Shown: in pieces, positions 8,211-14,409 of the stretch
Layout: each line of letters begins with the position of its first letter
Position numbering within the stretch: position 1 is the stretch's first letter
Source of the DNA: CAYMOV01 sp964392085
GTDB taxonomy: Bacteria > Oederibacteriota > Muellerivitia > Muellerivitales > Muellerivitaceae
Assembly (NCBI GenBank): GCA_964392085.1
Contig: CAYMOV010000055.1
Location: 1 to 16,657 of the forward strand
Length of the DNA: 16,657 bases
Direction of reading: 5' to 3'
Made by a program: the position numbers and the translations under genes
Notes under the pieces: generated by a model
Told to the model about the DNA's origin: nothing
Seen by the model: only the letters and a program-made list of their open reading frames with translations
Databases searched by the model: none

Positions 8211-8228
8211 GGAGGGCCCCGGCCCTCC
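8211..8228. repeat. GC-rich perfect palindrome
   Basis: GGAGGGCC (8211-8218) and GGCCCTCC (8221-8228) are perfect complements around two C bases. It lies in the 249-base gap between the terminator unit and the next gene. There is no T-run on either strand, so termination is unlikely. It may be a regulator site or simply a GC-rich hairpin. I see no convincing promoter in the rest of this gap. Confidence 0.4.
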
Positions 8229-8348
8229 CCGGATGGAGTAAACTGTTCCCAAGGGCCCCGGGATTCAGTTCCTCCGGGCGTCCCGTCTTAGGCGCCAAAG
8301 CCCAAGGTCCAGTCCGCGCCGTCTTTCTAACCCAACCGGGAGGGTCCC

Positions 8349-8561
8349 ATGGCGGAGTCACCGCTTCAACCGAACGACGAGGTGTTCAACCTCAAGACCC
8401 GGCAGATCGGCACGGTCCTCAGCATCAAGGAACTCCGGGAACCGGTCCCCGGTTGGTTCCTCCGGGTGCAGATCAAGGCGGGCTTGCCCGACGAAATCTG
8501 GCCGCTCACCGAGACGTCCCTTTGGTTCCGCAGTAAGCGCTACATCGACCAGGAACCCTGA
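8349..8561 (+). CDS. Small conserved-looking protein, unknown function
   Basis: A 70-residue acidic-to-neutral soluble protein that I do not recognise. It is likely a real gene: a GGAGG ribosome site (8339-8343) sits five bases before the ATG, and the next gene starts nine bases after its stop. The sequence NDEVFNLKTRQIGTVLSIKE, followed by GWFLRVQI and DEIWPLTETSLWF, alternates short strands and turns, consistent with a small SH3-like or KOW-like beta barrel. There are no cysteines, no signal peptide and no membrane segment. The context (TPR membrane protein next) gives no clear job. The fold suggestion is an inference from pattern only. Confidence 0.65.
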   Translation: MAESPLQPNDEVFNLKTRQIGTVLSIKELREPVPGWFLRVQIKAGLPDEIWPLTETSLWFRSKRYIDQEP

Positions 8562-8570
8562 TTCCCCCCA

Positions 8571-9215
8571 GTGTCGAACTCCCTGACTTCCCGTTGGCGG
8601 TTGGTCCGCGAGGCCCTCAGCGATTATTTCTGGGATGAAACCCGGTTGTTGTTGGTTTTGACGGGCGCCCTGGTCCTGACCCTCGGGATCCTTTACTACT
8701 TTGGGGTCTTCACCCGGGCGGAACCCTTCGCTTATTACGCCTTCGGACGGGCCCAGGAAGCCTTGAAAGGCCCGGGGGATCCCGACGATTCCTACACCCA
8801 GGCCTTGGGGTTGAAACCGGCCTGGGGGGAGGCTTATTACAGGAGGGGACTGTTGCGGTGCAAGGGGTCCGAAGCGGAAGCGGGATTGAGGGACCTGGAG
8901 ATGGCCGCCGAATTCCTGCCCTCACCCTCCAAGGCCATGCGGGCCCACGCGGAAGCGAGCGAGAAACTGGGCCGCCATGACCAAGCGGCATGGGACCTGC
9001 GGCAAGCCGTCATCCGATTCCCGAAGGACGGCTCCAATTACCTGGCCCGGGCCCAATGGTTGATGAAGCAAGAGCGTTTCGAGGAGGCCCTGGACGACTT
9101 CCAAACGGCCCTGCGGTGGGACCCGGAACTGGTGGACGCGAGGATCGGGGTGGAGGAAGCCAAGCGGGCGATCGAACAGGATAAGTTGAGGCGCCAGATG
9201 AACGGGGATAATTGA
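8571..9215 (+). CDS. Membrane-anchored TPR-repeat protein
   Basis: A 214-residue protein with a GTG start. The N-terminal ~24 residues are cytoplasmic, one hydrophobic helix follows (about 25-46, LLLVLTGALVLTLGILYYFG), and the rest is helical with tetratricopeptide-like repeats. The clearest are SYTQALGLKPAWGEAYYRRG, then the 34-residue unit around KLGRHDQAAWDLRQAVIRFP and QERFEEALDDFQTALRWDP (about 165-190). TPRs mediate protein-protein contacts, so it probably scaffolds an envelope complex; no partner can be named. It starts nine bases after the preceding stop, with only a remote AGGA as a ribosome site, so translation may rely on coupling. Both genes probably form one transcript. Confidence 0.8.
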   Translation: MSNSLTSRWRLVREALSDYFWDETRLLLVLTGALVLTLGILYYFGVFTRAEPFAYYAFGRAQEALKGPGDPDDSYTQALGLKPAWGEAYYRRGLLRCKGSEAEAGLRDLEMAAEFLPSPSKAMRAHAEASEKLGRHDQAAWDLRQAVIRFPKDGSNYLARAQWLMKQERFEEALDDFQTALRWDPELVDARIGVEEAKRAIEQDKLRRQMNGDN

Positions 9216-9241
9216 GGTAACGACCAACGGCAACACCTAAT

Positions 9242-9379
9242 TCCACCACAGAGACTCAGAGCCACGGAGTTTTAAAAATCATGTAATGCGGGCGGGACGT
9301 TTCTTCCGAGATAGGATGGTTTGTTTCGGGTTGTTGTTTGATTTTCAACAACCCTGTGATCCCGTGTCTCTGTGGTGGA
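9242..9379. repeat. Dispersed repeat with 14-bp inverted arms (CACAGAG type)
   Basis: TCCACCACAGAGAC (9242-9255) and its exact complement GTCTCTGTGGTGGA (9366-9379) bound a 138-base non-coding stretch between the TPR gene and the secreted-protein gene. The right arm and its flank, CGTGTCTCTGTGGTGGAT (9363-9380), recur exactly at 15697-15714. The interior GCGGGCGGGAC (9288-9298) recurs in reverse complement at 15625-15635. No open frame inside looks genuine. It resembles a small non-autonomous or REP-like element. Confidence 0.7.
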
Positions 9380-9431
9380 TTTGGGTTCTTTTTTGCGGTT
9401 GGATTAAAGACGGTTTTCCCGGGAGGGAACC

Positions 9432-10370
9432 ATGCGGTGGACCCAGCGTTGGATGGGGGCTTTGGTCGTGGCTTGGGGCCTGGGGCCGGGCGCGCTCGCC
9501 GCGGGCACCGTGGCGGACCCGCCCCCCCTGCCGGACCTGGTGAACCCCACGGGATCCGCCGGGTCCCCAGTCGGTTCGGGATCGCTCCAGGCCCCGGGCG
9601 GCGTGAAGAACGTCGAGGACCTGCCGTTGCCTCCGCCCCCCGCCGACCTCCTCGGGGCGCGGGAACCGACCCCGGTGACTTCCAAGAGGAAGTGGGCCGA
9701 CCAGGAGGTCCCCAGCCCGACCCCGACCTCGGTCCCTGAATTCACCTCTACTCCCACCGCCTTGCCCGCGAAGGAGGCCTCGGTCCCGACCGAGGCGGCG
9801 CCCACCGCGACCGTCGTCTCCGACGCCTCCCCGGTGACTTCCGACCCCGCCGAGTCGCCCCAGGGCTTCGCGGCTTATTTCCCGGCGCAAGCCGGGCGGA
9901 AGTGGAGTTACAAGTCCGACTCCGGCGTTGTCCGCGAGGTCGAATGCCTGGCCCGAACCGACGACCCGGCGGGCGGCTCCAAAATCACGTTGAAAACCAC
10001 CGAGGGAGGGACTCCGGTCGAGACGTCCTGGACGCTCCAGGGTTCCAAGGTCCAATTGGCCGAGGACGCCCAGGGGCTCCGGAAGGGTTGGATCCTCCTG
10101 CAGGACGCCAAGCCTTCCTCCATCCCCCGTTGGTCCTTCGCGCGGAAGGACGGCACCGTTTCCTATTACAAGGCCGAGGCCGGCGTGGTGGAAGTCAACG
10201 GCCGGCCGGGCGTGAAGGCCCTGACGGTGACTGAGAAGACGATCTCGGGCCCCCTGGCGGGGTCCCGCCGTTGGGTGTACGCCTGGGGCGTCGGGTTGGC
10301 GACCGAGGAAGGCCTCGACCCGGCGGGCAAACCGATCGCCGGGAAAACTTTCAAACTCACGGCGCCCTGA
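9432..10370 (+). CDS. Secreted protein with Pro/Thr-rich linker, unknown function
   Basis: A 312-residue exported protein that I do not recognise. It has a Sec signal peptide (MRWTQRWMGALVVAWGLGPG then ALAAG; cleavage likely after ALA or LAA near residue 24). Next comes a long low-complexity stretch rich in Pro, Thr, Ser and Val (about 25-140, with PSPTPTSVPEFTSTPTALP). The C-terminal half (about 142-312) is a folded, beta-rich domain with YFPAQAGRKWSYKSD, ITLKTTEGGTPVETSW and GSRRWVYAWGVGLATEEG, the sort of pattern seen in extracellular proteins with repeated antiparallel strands. There is no lipobox and no membrane anchor, so it is probably periplasmic or released. GGAGG (9422-9426) is well placed before the ATG. 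Its upstream gap is occupied by the CACAGAG-type repeat. Function is not inferable. Confidence 0.75.
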   Translation: MRWTQRWMGALVVAWGLGPGALAAGTVADPPPLPDLVNPTGSAGSPVGSGSLQAPGGVKNVEDLPLPPPPADLLGAREPTPVTSKRKWADQEVPSPTPTSVPEFTSTPTALPAKEASVPTEAAPTATVVSDASPVTSDPAESPQGFAAYFPAQAGRKWSYKSDSGVVREVECLARTDDPAGGSKITLKTTEGGTPVETSWTLQGSKVQLAEDAQGLRKGWILLQDAKPSSIPRWSFARKDGTVSYYKAEAGVVEVNGRPGVKALTVTEKTISGPLAGSRRWVYAWGVGLATEEGLDPAGKPIAGKTFKLTAP

Positions 10371-10380
10371 ACCGGGCGCC
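10361..10380 (+). terminator. Hairpin over the stop codon of the secreted-protein gene (weak terminator)
   Basis: GGCGCCC (10361-10367) and GGGCGCC (10374-10380) pair perfectly around the six-base loop that contains the stop codon. Only a G-run and TTT follow, so intrinsic termination would be weak. A second small stem (CAACC 10393-10397 with GGTTG 10402-10406) lies just after it. Confidence 0.35.
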
Positions 10381-10546
10381 GGGGGTTTGCCACAACCTTT
10401 GGGTTGGGTCCTGACGGCTGTCACATCCCGGCTTGGTGGAAACGGCCGGTTTTGGGCCAGGGACGGTAGGTCAAGGCCCCCCATGCCCCGCTTGTGGTGG
10501 AACATGATTTACAGCCGGGCATGTTTTCTCATTATGGAAGTAGCTA

Positions 10547-10576
10547 TTGAGATTTGAGCCTCCTTATAGGTAAGAT
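10547..10576 (+). promoter_or_regulatory. Tentative sigma-70 promoter for korAB
   Basis: TTGAGA (10547-10552) and TAAGAT (10571-10576) are 18 bases apart and lie in the only AT-rich part of the 284-base gap before korA. Just upstream, AACATG (10501-10506) and CATGTT (10520-10525) form a spaced inverted repeat that could be an operator. Both hexamers match the consensus only moderately. The rest of the gap shows no gene. Confidence 0.3.
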
Positions 10577-10654
10577 TCCCTCCGTCATCCAATTCAACCA
10601 TCAATCCCCCAAGTGCGCCTGGACCTCTTTGCGCGCTTAAGGAAGGTTTTTCGC

Positions 10655-12490
10655 ATGAGCCAGTCCGAGATCGTTGTGGGAATCGGGGGCGCCGCCGGCG
10701 ACGGTGGGGCCTCCACGGGCGACAACCTCGCCCAAGCCTGTGCCCGCGAAGGGCTGAACGTCTATGTTTACACCAGCTACCAGTCCCTGATCCGCGGCGG
10801 CCATTCCTGGATCCGCATCCGGATCGGCTCCGACGAAGTGACCAACATCGGCGACCAGACCAGCGCCTTCATCTGCCTCAACCAGGACTCCATGAACCGC
10901 CACCTGGTGGAGATCGCCCCCGGCGGGTTCTGCCTCTACAACTCCGACCCCGGCAAGGTCAAGGCCGGCACCCCGCCCGCCGGCGTCCAGATGTGCCCCC
11001 TCCCGATCTCCACCCTGGTGGGCAAGGACGCCTTGCCCATCATGCAGAACACCGTGGCCGTCGGCGCCCTCCTGAACCTCATCGGCCTCGAGTTCGACGC
11101 CCTGGCCTCGGTCATCGCGCACACCTTCGCCAAGAAGCCCCAAGTCGTCGAGGCCAACACGGTCGCGGCCAAGGCCGGGTTCGACTACGCGGAGAAGACC
11201 TTCCAGAAGATCGCCAAGCCCCTGAAGAAGGGCGCCAAGCCCCTGGCGCTGGTCCACGGCAACAACGTCATCGCCATGGGCGCCGCCAACGCCGGTTGCA
11301 AGGTGTATTGCGCCTACCCCATGAGCCCCGCCACGGGGATCCTCCATTGGATGGCGGGCCACGGCAAGGACCTGGGCATCTGCGTGCGCCAGGTCGAGGA
11401 TGAGATCGGCGTCATCAACATGGCCATCGGGGCCGCCCAGATGGGCACCCGGGCCATGTGCGCCACCTCGGGCGGCGGTTTCGCCCTCATGACCGAGGCC
11501 ATCGGCATGGCGTCCATCATCGAGACCCCGGTGATCTGCATCAACGTCACCCGCGGCGGACCCTCGACGGGCCTGCCCACCAAGACCGAGCAGGGCGACC
11601 TGAACCAGGCGATCGGCGCCAGCCAGGGCGACTTCCCGCGCATCATCGTGGCCCCCACCTCGGTGGAGGACTGCTACAACTCGATGGAGGAGATGTTCAA
11701 CCTGGCCGACAAGTACCAGGTTCCCGTGATCTACCTCTCGGACCTCCTGATGAGCGAGGGCCGCTTCACGATGGACCCCGACAAGCTCACCCGGGAGTTC
11801 CGAATCGACCGCGGCGAGATGGTCTTCGAGGACGACGGCCAGCCGAAGACCTACCTCCGCTACAAGAACACCCCCTCGGGCATCTCGCCCCGGGCCATCC
11901 CAAGCCTGCCGAACCACCTGTACGTGTCGGCCACGGATGAGCACGACGAGGACGGCGTGACGGTCTCGGACGTGTACACCAACCCGGTGATCCGAAAGAT
12001 GATGGTCGACAAGCGCGCCCGCAAGATGGACGGGGTCATCAAGGACTACGCCGTGAAGCTCAAGCTGGAGGGGCCGGCGGACGCCGACCTGACCGTGGTG
12101 ACCTACGGTTCCACCTGGGGCGCGGCGGGCGAGGCGGTCAAGCGGCTGAACGCCGAGGGCAAGAAGGTCAACCACCTTTCGTTCAAGTACCTGTTCCCCT
12201 TCCAGACCGAGGAAGCCCTGGCGATCCTGTCCAAGTGCAGGAAGATCTGCGTGGTGGAGATGAACAAGAGCGGCCAGTTCGAGCGGCACCTGCGCGCGGA
12301 AGCCGGCCTTTCGTCCCACGCCGCGGTGCGCAAGTACGACGGCGAGCCCTTCGAGCCGGCGGAAGTGGTGACGGCCCTCAAGGAAGTCATGGCGGGCAAG
12401 AAGCTCGTCGAGGTCGCGTCCCTGGCCCCCGGCTGGCAGATCGGCCACCCGGTCGGCCCCGGCGTCATGTCCCCCGTGTCCACGCACTGA
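10655..12490 (+). CDS. korA: 2-oxoacid (2-oxoglutarate):ferredoxin oxidoreductase, fused gamma-alpha subunit
   Basis: With KorB this enzyme decarboxylates a 2-oxoacid oxidatively, giving acyl-CoA, CO2 and reduced ferredoxin, or runs in reverse. The 611-residue protein joins the gamma domain (about 1-190, VGIGGAAGDGGASTGDNLAQ and RGGHSWIRIRIGS) to the alpha pyrimidine-binding domain (about 200-611). In the latter, AYPMSPATGILHW (220-232), QVEDEIGVINMAIGA (247-261), TSGGGFALM (271-279) and GPSTGLPTKTEQGDL (302-316) are family signatures. YPMSPAT rather than the pyruvate-enzyme pattern, and the two-subunit layout, favour 2-oxoglutarate as substrate, but branched-chain acids are not excluded. AAGGAAGG (10639-10646) sits eight bases before the ATG. 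The frame is open to a GTG at 10613, which adds a non-conserved tail. Codons are strongly C/G-ending, suggesting high expression. Confidence 0.93.
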   Translation: MSQSEIVVGIGGAAGDGGASTGDNLAQACAREGLNVYVYTSYQSLIRGGHSWIRIRIGSDEVTNIGDQTSAFICLNQDSMNRHLVEIAPGGFCLYNSDPGKVKAGTPPAGVQMCPLPISTLVGKDALPIMQNTVAVGALLNLIGLEFDALASVIAHTFAKKPQVVEANTVAAKAGFDYAEKTFQKIAKPLKKGAKPLALVHGNNVIAMGAANAGCKVYCAYPMSPATGILHWMAGHGKDLGICVRQVEDEIGVINMAIGAAQMGTRAMCATSGGGFALMTEAIGMASIIETPVICINVTRGGPSTGLPTKTEQGDLNQAIGASQGDFPRIIVAPTSVEDCYNSMEEMFNLADKYQVPVIYLSDLLMSEGRFTMDPDKLTREFRIDRGEMVFEDDGQPKTYLRYKNTPSGISPRAIPSLPNHLYVSATDEHDEDGVTVSDVYTNPVIRKMMVDKRARKMDGVIKDYAVKLKLEGPADADLTVVTYGSTWGAAGEAVKRLNAEGKKVNHLSFKYLFPFQTEEALAILSKCRKICVVEMNKSGQFERHLRAEAGLSSHAAVRKYDGEPFEPAEVVTALKEVMAGKKLVEVASLAPGWQIGHPVGPGVMSPVSTH

Positions 12491-12522
12491 GTTGACGACC
12501 CCAACGAACAAGGAGAAGTGAA

Positions 12523-13419
12523 ATGACCACCGCCACCCTGAACCCCCCGAAGGACGCGAAGCACTTCAAGGCCGAGGTGCCGCCGGATTGGTGCCCGGGC
12601 TGCGGCGACTACGGCGTCCTGCTGGTCTTGCAGCGCGCCTGCGCCGAGCTGGGCCTCGACAACCACAACATGATGGTGGTGTCGGGCATCGGCTGTTCCT
12701 CGAACCTGCCGGGCTTCTTCAAGAGCTACGGCATGCATTCCCTGCACGGCCGGTCCCTGCCGGTGGCCACGGGCTGCAAGATGGGCAACCACGAGATGAC
12801 CGTCATCGCCACGGGCGGCGACGGCGACGGCTACGGAATCGGCCAGGGGCACTTCGTGCACTCCATGCGCCGCAACGTGAACATGACCTACATCGTCATG
12901 AACAACTCGATCTACGGCTTGACCACCGGCCAGACGTCCCCGACGTCGGAGCCCGGCATGAAGAGCAAGTCCACCCCCAACGGCAACCCCGAGGGCCAGC
13001 TGAACCCCCTCGCGATCGCCCTGGCGGCGGGTTGCGGCTTCGTGGCCCGCGGTTTCTCGGGCGACGTGAACCACCTCAAGAGCCTGTACATGCAGGCCAT
13101 CCAGCACAAGGGCTTCTCGCTGATCGACGTCTTCTCGCCCTGCGTGACCTTCAACAAGCAGAACACCTTCGGCTGGTACAAGGAACGCGTGTACAAGCTC
13201 GAGGACAAGGGCCACAACCCCGCCGACTGGGACGCCGCCATGGCCCGCAGCAAGGAGTGGGGCGCGCAGATCCCCGTGGGCGTGTTCTATAAGAACCCCG
13301 ACCCGCCCCCGTCGTTGGACGCCGCGGACCCGGCCCTTCAGGGCAAGGGCCTGGGCACGCTCCGCAACCTGGCCCTGACCAAGGACCAACGGATCAAGCT
13401 CGTGAAGGAATGGATGTAA
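12523..13419 (+). CDS. korB: 2-oxoacid:ferredoxin oxidoreductase beta subunit (TPP-binding)
   Basis: The 298-residue partner of KorA carries thiamine diphosphate and the proximal iron-sulfur cluster. WCPGCGDYG (23-31) supplies Cys24 and Cys27, with Cys58 (GIGCSS) and Cys207 (FSPCVTFN) as the remaining cluster ligands. The TPP-Mg site is GGDGDGYGIG (98-107) followed by IVMNNSIYGLTTGQTSPTS (124-142). ATGCKMGN (82-89) is also conserved in the family. AGGAG (12511-12515) lies seven bases before the ATG, 32 bases after korA, so the two form an operon. There is no fused ferredoxin domain; the separate ferredoxin gene 252 bases downstream is the likely electron acceptor. Length is normal for KorB/OorB. 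Confidence 0.95.
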   Translation: MTTATLNPPKDAKHFKAEVPPDWCPGCGDYGVLLVLQRACAELGLDNHNMMVVSGIGCSSNLPGFFKSYGMHSLHGRSLPVATGCKMGNHEMTVIATGGDGDGYGIGQGHFVHSMRRNVNMTYIVMNNSIYGLTTGQTSPTSEPGMKSKSTPNGNPEGQLNPLAIALAAGCGFVARGFSGDVNHLKSLYMQAIQHKGFSLIDVFSPCVTFNKQNTFGWYKERVYKLEDKGHNPADWDAAMARSKEWGAQIPVGVFYKNPDPPPSLDAADPALQGKGLGTLRNLALTKDQRIKLVKEWM

Positions 13420-13433
13420 GCCCCGAACGGAGT

Positions 13434-13459
13434 CCGGGGGCTCGAGGGAGCGCCCCCGG
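13434..13459 (+). other. GC-rich hairpin after korB
   Basis: CCGGGGGC (13434-13441) pairs with GCCCCCGG (13452-13459) over eight bases, 15 bases after the korB stop. No T-run follows, so it may stabilise the korAB mRNA 3' end or attenuate read-through rather than terminate. Confidence 0.45.
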
Positions 13460-13487
13460 AACCCGTTGAGCGGGACCTCCTAAGCGC

Positions 13488-13626
13488 ACTCTCACAGGGT
13501 GTTTCCTGGATTGCGCGTCCCCGAGTGGTTCTAGGTTTGCTTCGAGGTATATAGGGGCAGAACCCCTATAAGAGTCAGCGTTTCACGACCTGACCGGTAC
13601 CCCCCGCGAACGGCAGAGGCTGGTTG
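13488..13626 (+). ncRNA. Candidate structured RNA element, copy A (before ferredoxin)
   Basis: A 139-nt non-coding stretch sharing blocks and topology with 15424-15569. Outer stem: ACTCT (13488-13492) with AGAGT (13571-13575). Internal perfect hairpin: TATAGGGG (13550-13557) with CCCCTATA (13563-13570). After the outer stem, CGTT (13579-13582) can pair with AACG (13609-13612), enclosing GTACCCC (13597-13603), whose ACCC complements GGGT (13497-13500) inside the outer stem and so makes a pseudoknot. The end is GCTGGTTG (13619-13626). It lies 68 bases after korB and ends 45 bases before the ferredoxin start, so it is probably a cis-acting leader or intercistronic element. Strand is inferred from gene context. 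No known riboswitch consensus is recognised. Confidence 0.6.
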
Positions 13627-13659
13627 TGCTGGAAGGATTTAAAACCTTAAAGTTGCTTC

Positions 13660-13674
13660 GAGGATAAAGACTTG
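13660..13674 (+). promoter_or_regulatory. Ribosome binding site deciding the TTG start of the ferredoxin
   Basis: GAGG (13660-13663) is eight bases before TTG (13672-13674). The next in-frame candidate, GTG at 13681, would be too far from it and would remove residues PHV. There is no in-frame ATG near the N-terminus. The site belongs to TTGCTTCGAGG (13653-13663), which is also present at 13537-13547 inside the RNA element. Confidence 0.6.
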
Positions 13675-14118
13675 CCTCATGTGATACTCGACAACTGCAT
13701 CGGCTGCACGCTCTGCGCCATCAAGTGCCCCACCGAGGCCATCGCGGGGGACAAGAAGGCCCTGCACCATATCGACCCGTCGCTGTGCATCGACTGCGGC
13801 GTCTGCGGCATCTACTGCCCGGTCGAGGCGATCCTCGACGCCCAGGGCGCGGTGATCAAGAAGATCAAGCCCGCCGAGATCCCCAAGGCCAAGGTCGACC
13901 CCGACACCTGCACCGCCTGCGAGTTCTGCGTCGACGTCTGCCCCTTCGACTGCATCTCCATGCAGCCCCGCACCGACCACCCCGAGTTCTTCTCCATCGC
14001 CGTGGTGGACGAGAAGAAGTGCGTTTCCTGCAAGCTCTGCGAGACCGTCTGCATCAAGGGTTCCATCCTCGTGGCCCGCGAGGCCCCCTACATGAGCCAC
14101 GTCCCCCACAAACATTGA
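13672..14118 (+). CDS. Ferredoxin with four 4Fe-4S motifs
   Basis: A 148-residue soluble electron carrier, presumably accepting electrons from KorAB. Four CxxCxxCxxxC motifs are visible: Cys9-12-15-19, Cys39-42-45-49, Cys80-83-86-90 and Cys117-120-123-127. The first three are followed by Pro; the fourth is followed by Ile. The layout is two bacterial-type 2x[4Fe-4S] modules joined by a Lys-rich linker (about 56-76), so four clusters are possible, twice the usual small ferredoxin. Cys94 is extra. Translation probably starts at TTG. The last codons (Pro-His-Lys-His-stop) lie in a 17-base sequence repeated 102 bases later. It sits between korAB and the ferredoxin-NADP reductase, which fits a role linking the two. 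Confidence 0.9.
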   Translation: MPHVILDNCIGCTLCAIKCPTEAIAGDKKALHHIDPSLCIDCGVCGIYCPVEAILDAQGAVIKKIKPAEIPKAKVDPDTCTACEFCVDVCPFDCISMQPRTDHPEFFSIAVVDEKKCVSCKLCETVCIKGSILVAREAPYMSHVPHKH

Positions 14119-14220
14119 TGGGAATTTCAAAGGATATGTGGGGGGCATCCCGCTTTCCTTGCGACGGGCTTCGCCCGTCGGGGTACCAAATTGAAGCGTT
14201 GGATCCCCCACAAACATTGA
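14102..14220. repeat. 17-bp direct repeat duplicating the ferredoxin 3' end
   Basis: TCCCCCACAAACATTGA occurs at 14102-14118 (the last ferredoxin codons and stop) and again at 14204-14220, a period of 102 bases. Between the copies, TGTGGGGG (14137-14144) is the exact complement of CCCCCACA in either copy, so two alternative hairpins are possible. The copies may stem from a small insertion or a partial duplication; no gene lies between them. Confidence 0.75.
14162..14180. repeat. Perfect hairpin in the ferredoxin-FNR gap
   Basis: CGACGGGC (14162-14169) and GCCCGTCG (14173-14180) form an eight-pair stem with a TTC loop. The similar GGGGCTTTGCCCC hairpin at 15491-15503 suggests a family of intergenic stems. 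AGCGTT follows 14 bases later (14195-14200), as it does after the hairpins in both candidate RNA elements. No T-run follows. Confidence 0.6.
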
Positions 14221-14315
14221 GCCTTTTCCCCCTGTCCCGTCCCGCTTCCCCCTTTCCGTCCGAAATAACTGATGAAGCTCATGTCCGCGTGACGTCGACT
14301 GGAACCGGTAAAGGG

Positions 14316-14344
14316 CTGTCAAACCCCGGGGGACCGAATATAAT
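14316..14344 (+). promoter_or_regulatory. Sigma-70-type promoter for the ferredoxin-NADP reductase gene
   Basis: A perfect -10 hexamer TATAAT (14339-14344) lies exactly 17 bases after CTGTCA (14316-14321), which matches four of six -35 positions. Transcription would start near 14351 and give a leader of about 60 bases before the ATG at 14410. This suggests the reductase can be expressed independently of korAB-ferredoxin. Confidence 0.6.
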
Positions 14345-14409
14345 TCAGCCCTCAACTTCACCAGCCCATGTCGCGGTTTCCGTTTGCCGCGCTTCCACGG
14401 AGCTTTCCT

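Noticed and set aside
8211..8228. Second terminator
   Set aside because: Perfect stem, but a two-base loop and no T-run on either strand.
10613..10654. Upstream GTG as the korA start
   Set aside because: The ATG at 10655 has AAGGAAGG eight bases before it and yields the conserved N-terminus; the 14 extra residues run through the ribosome site.
10637..12511. Very long open frame (624 codons) antisense to korA, and similar ones antisense to korB (12103-13389) and ferredoxin/FNR (13639-15378)
   Set aside because: They lie opposite genes with clear conserved motifs. Their products are low-complexity His/Val/Gly/Asp-rich, as expected when GC-rich third positions suppress stops on the other strand.
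13488..13626. Known riboswitch (cobalamin, TPP, FMN, SAM, Moco and others considered)
   Set aside because: GTCAG/CTGAC and C-rich blocks recall parts of some classes, but none of the conserved core sequences of these classes is present from memory; a database search could still overturn this.
14102..14220. CRISPR repeat unit or insertion sequence
   Set aside because: Only two repeat copies and no cas or transposase gene; the spacer-like region is 85 bases and contains hairpins.
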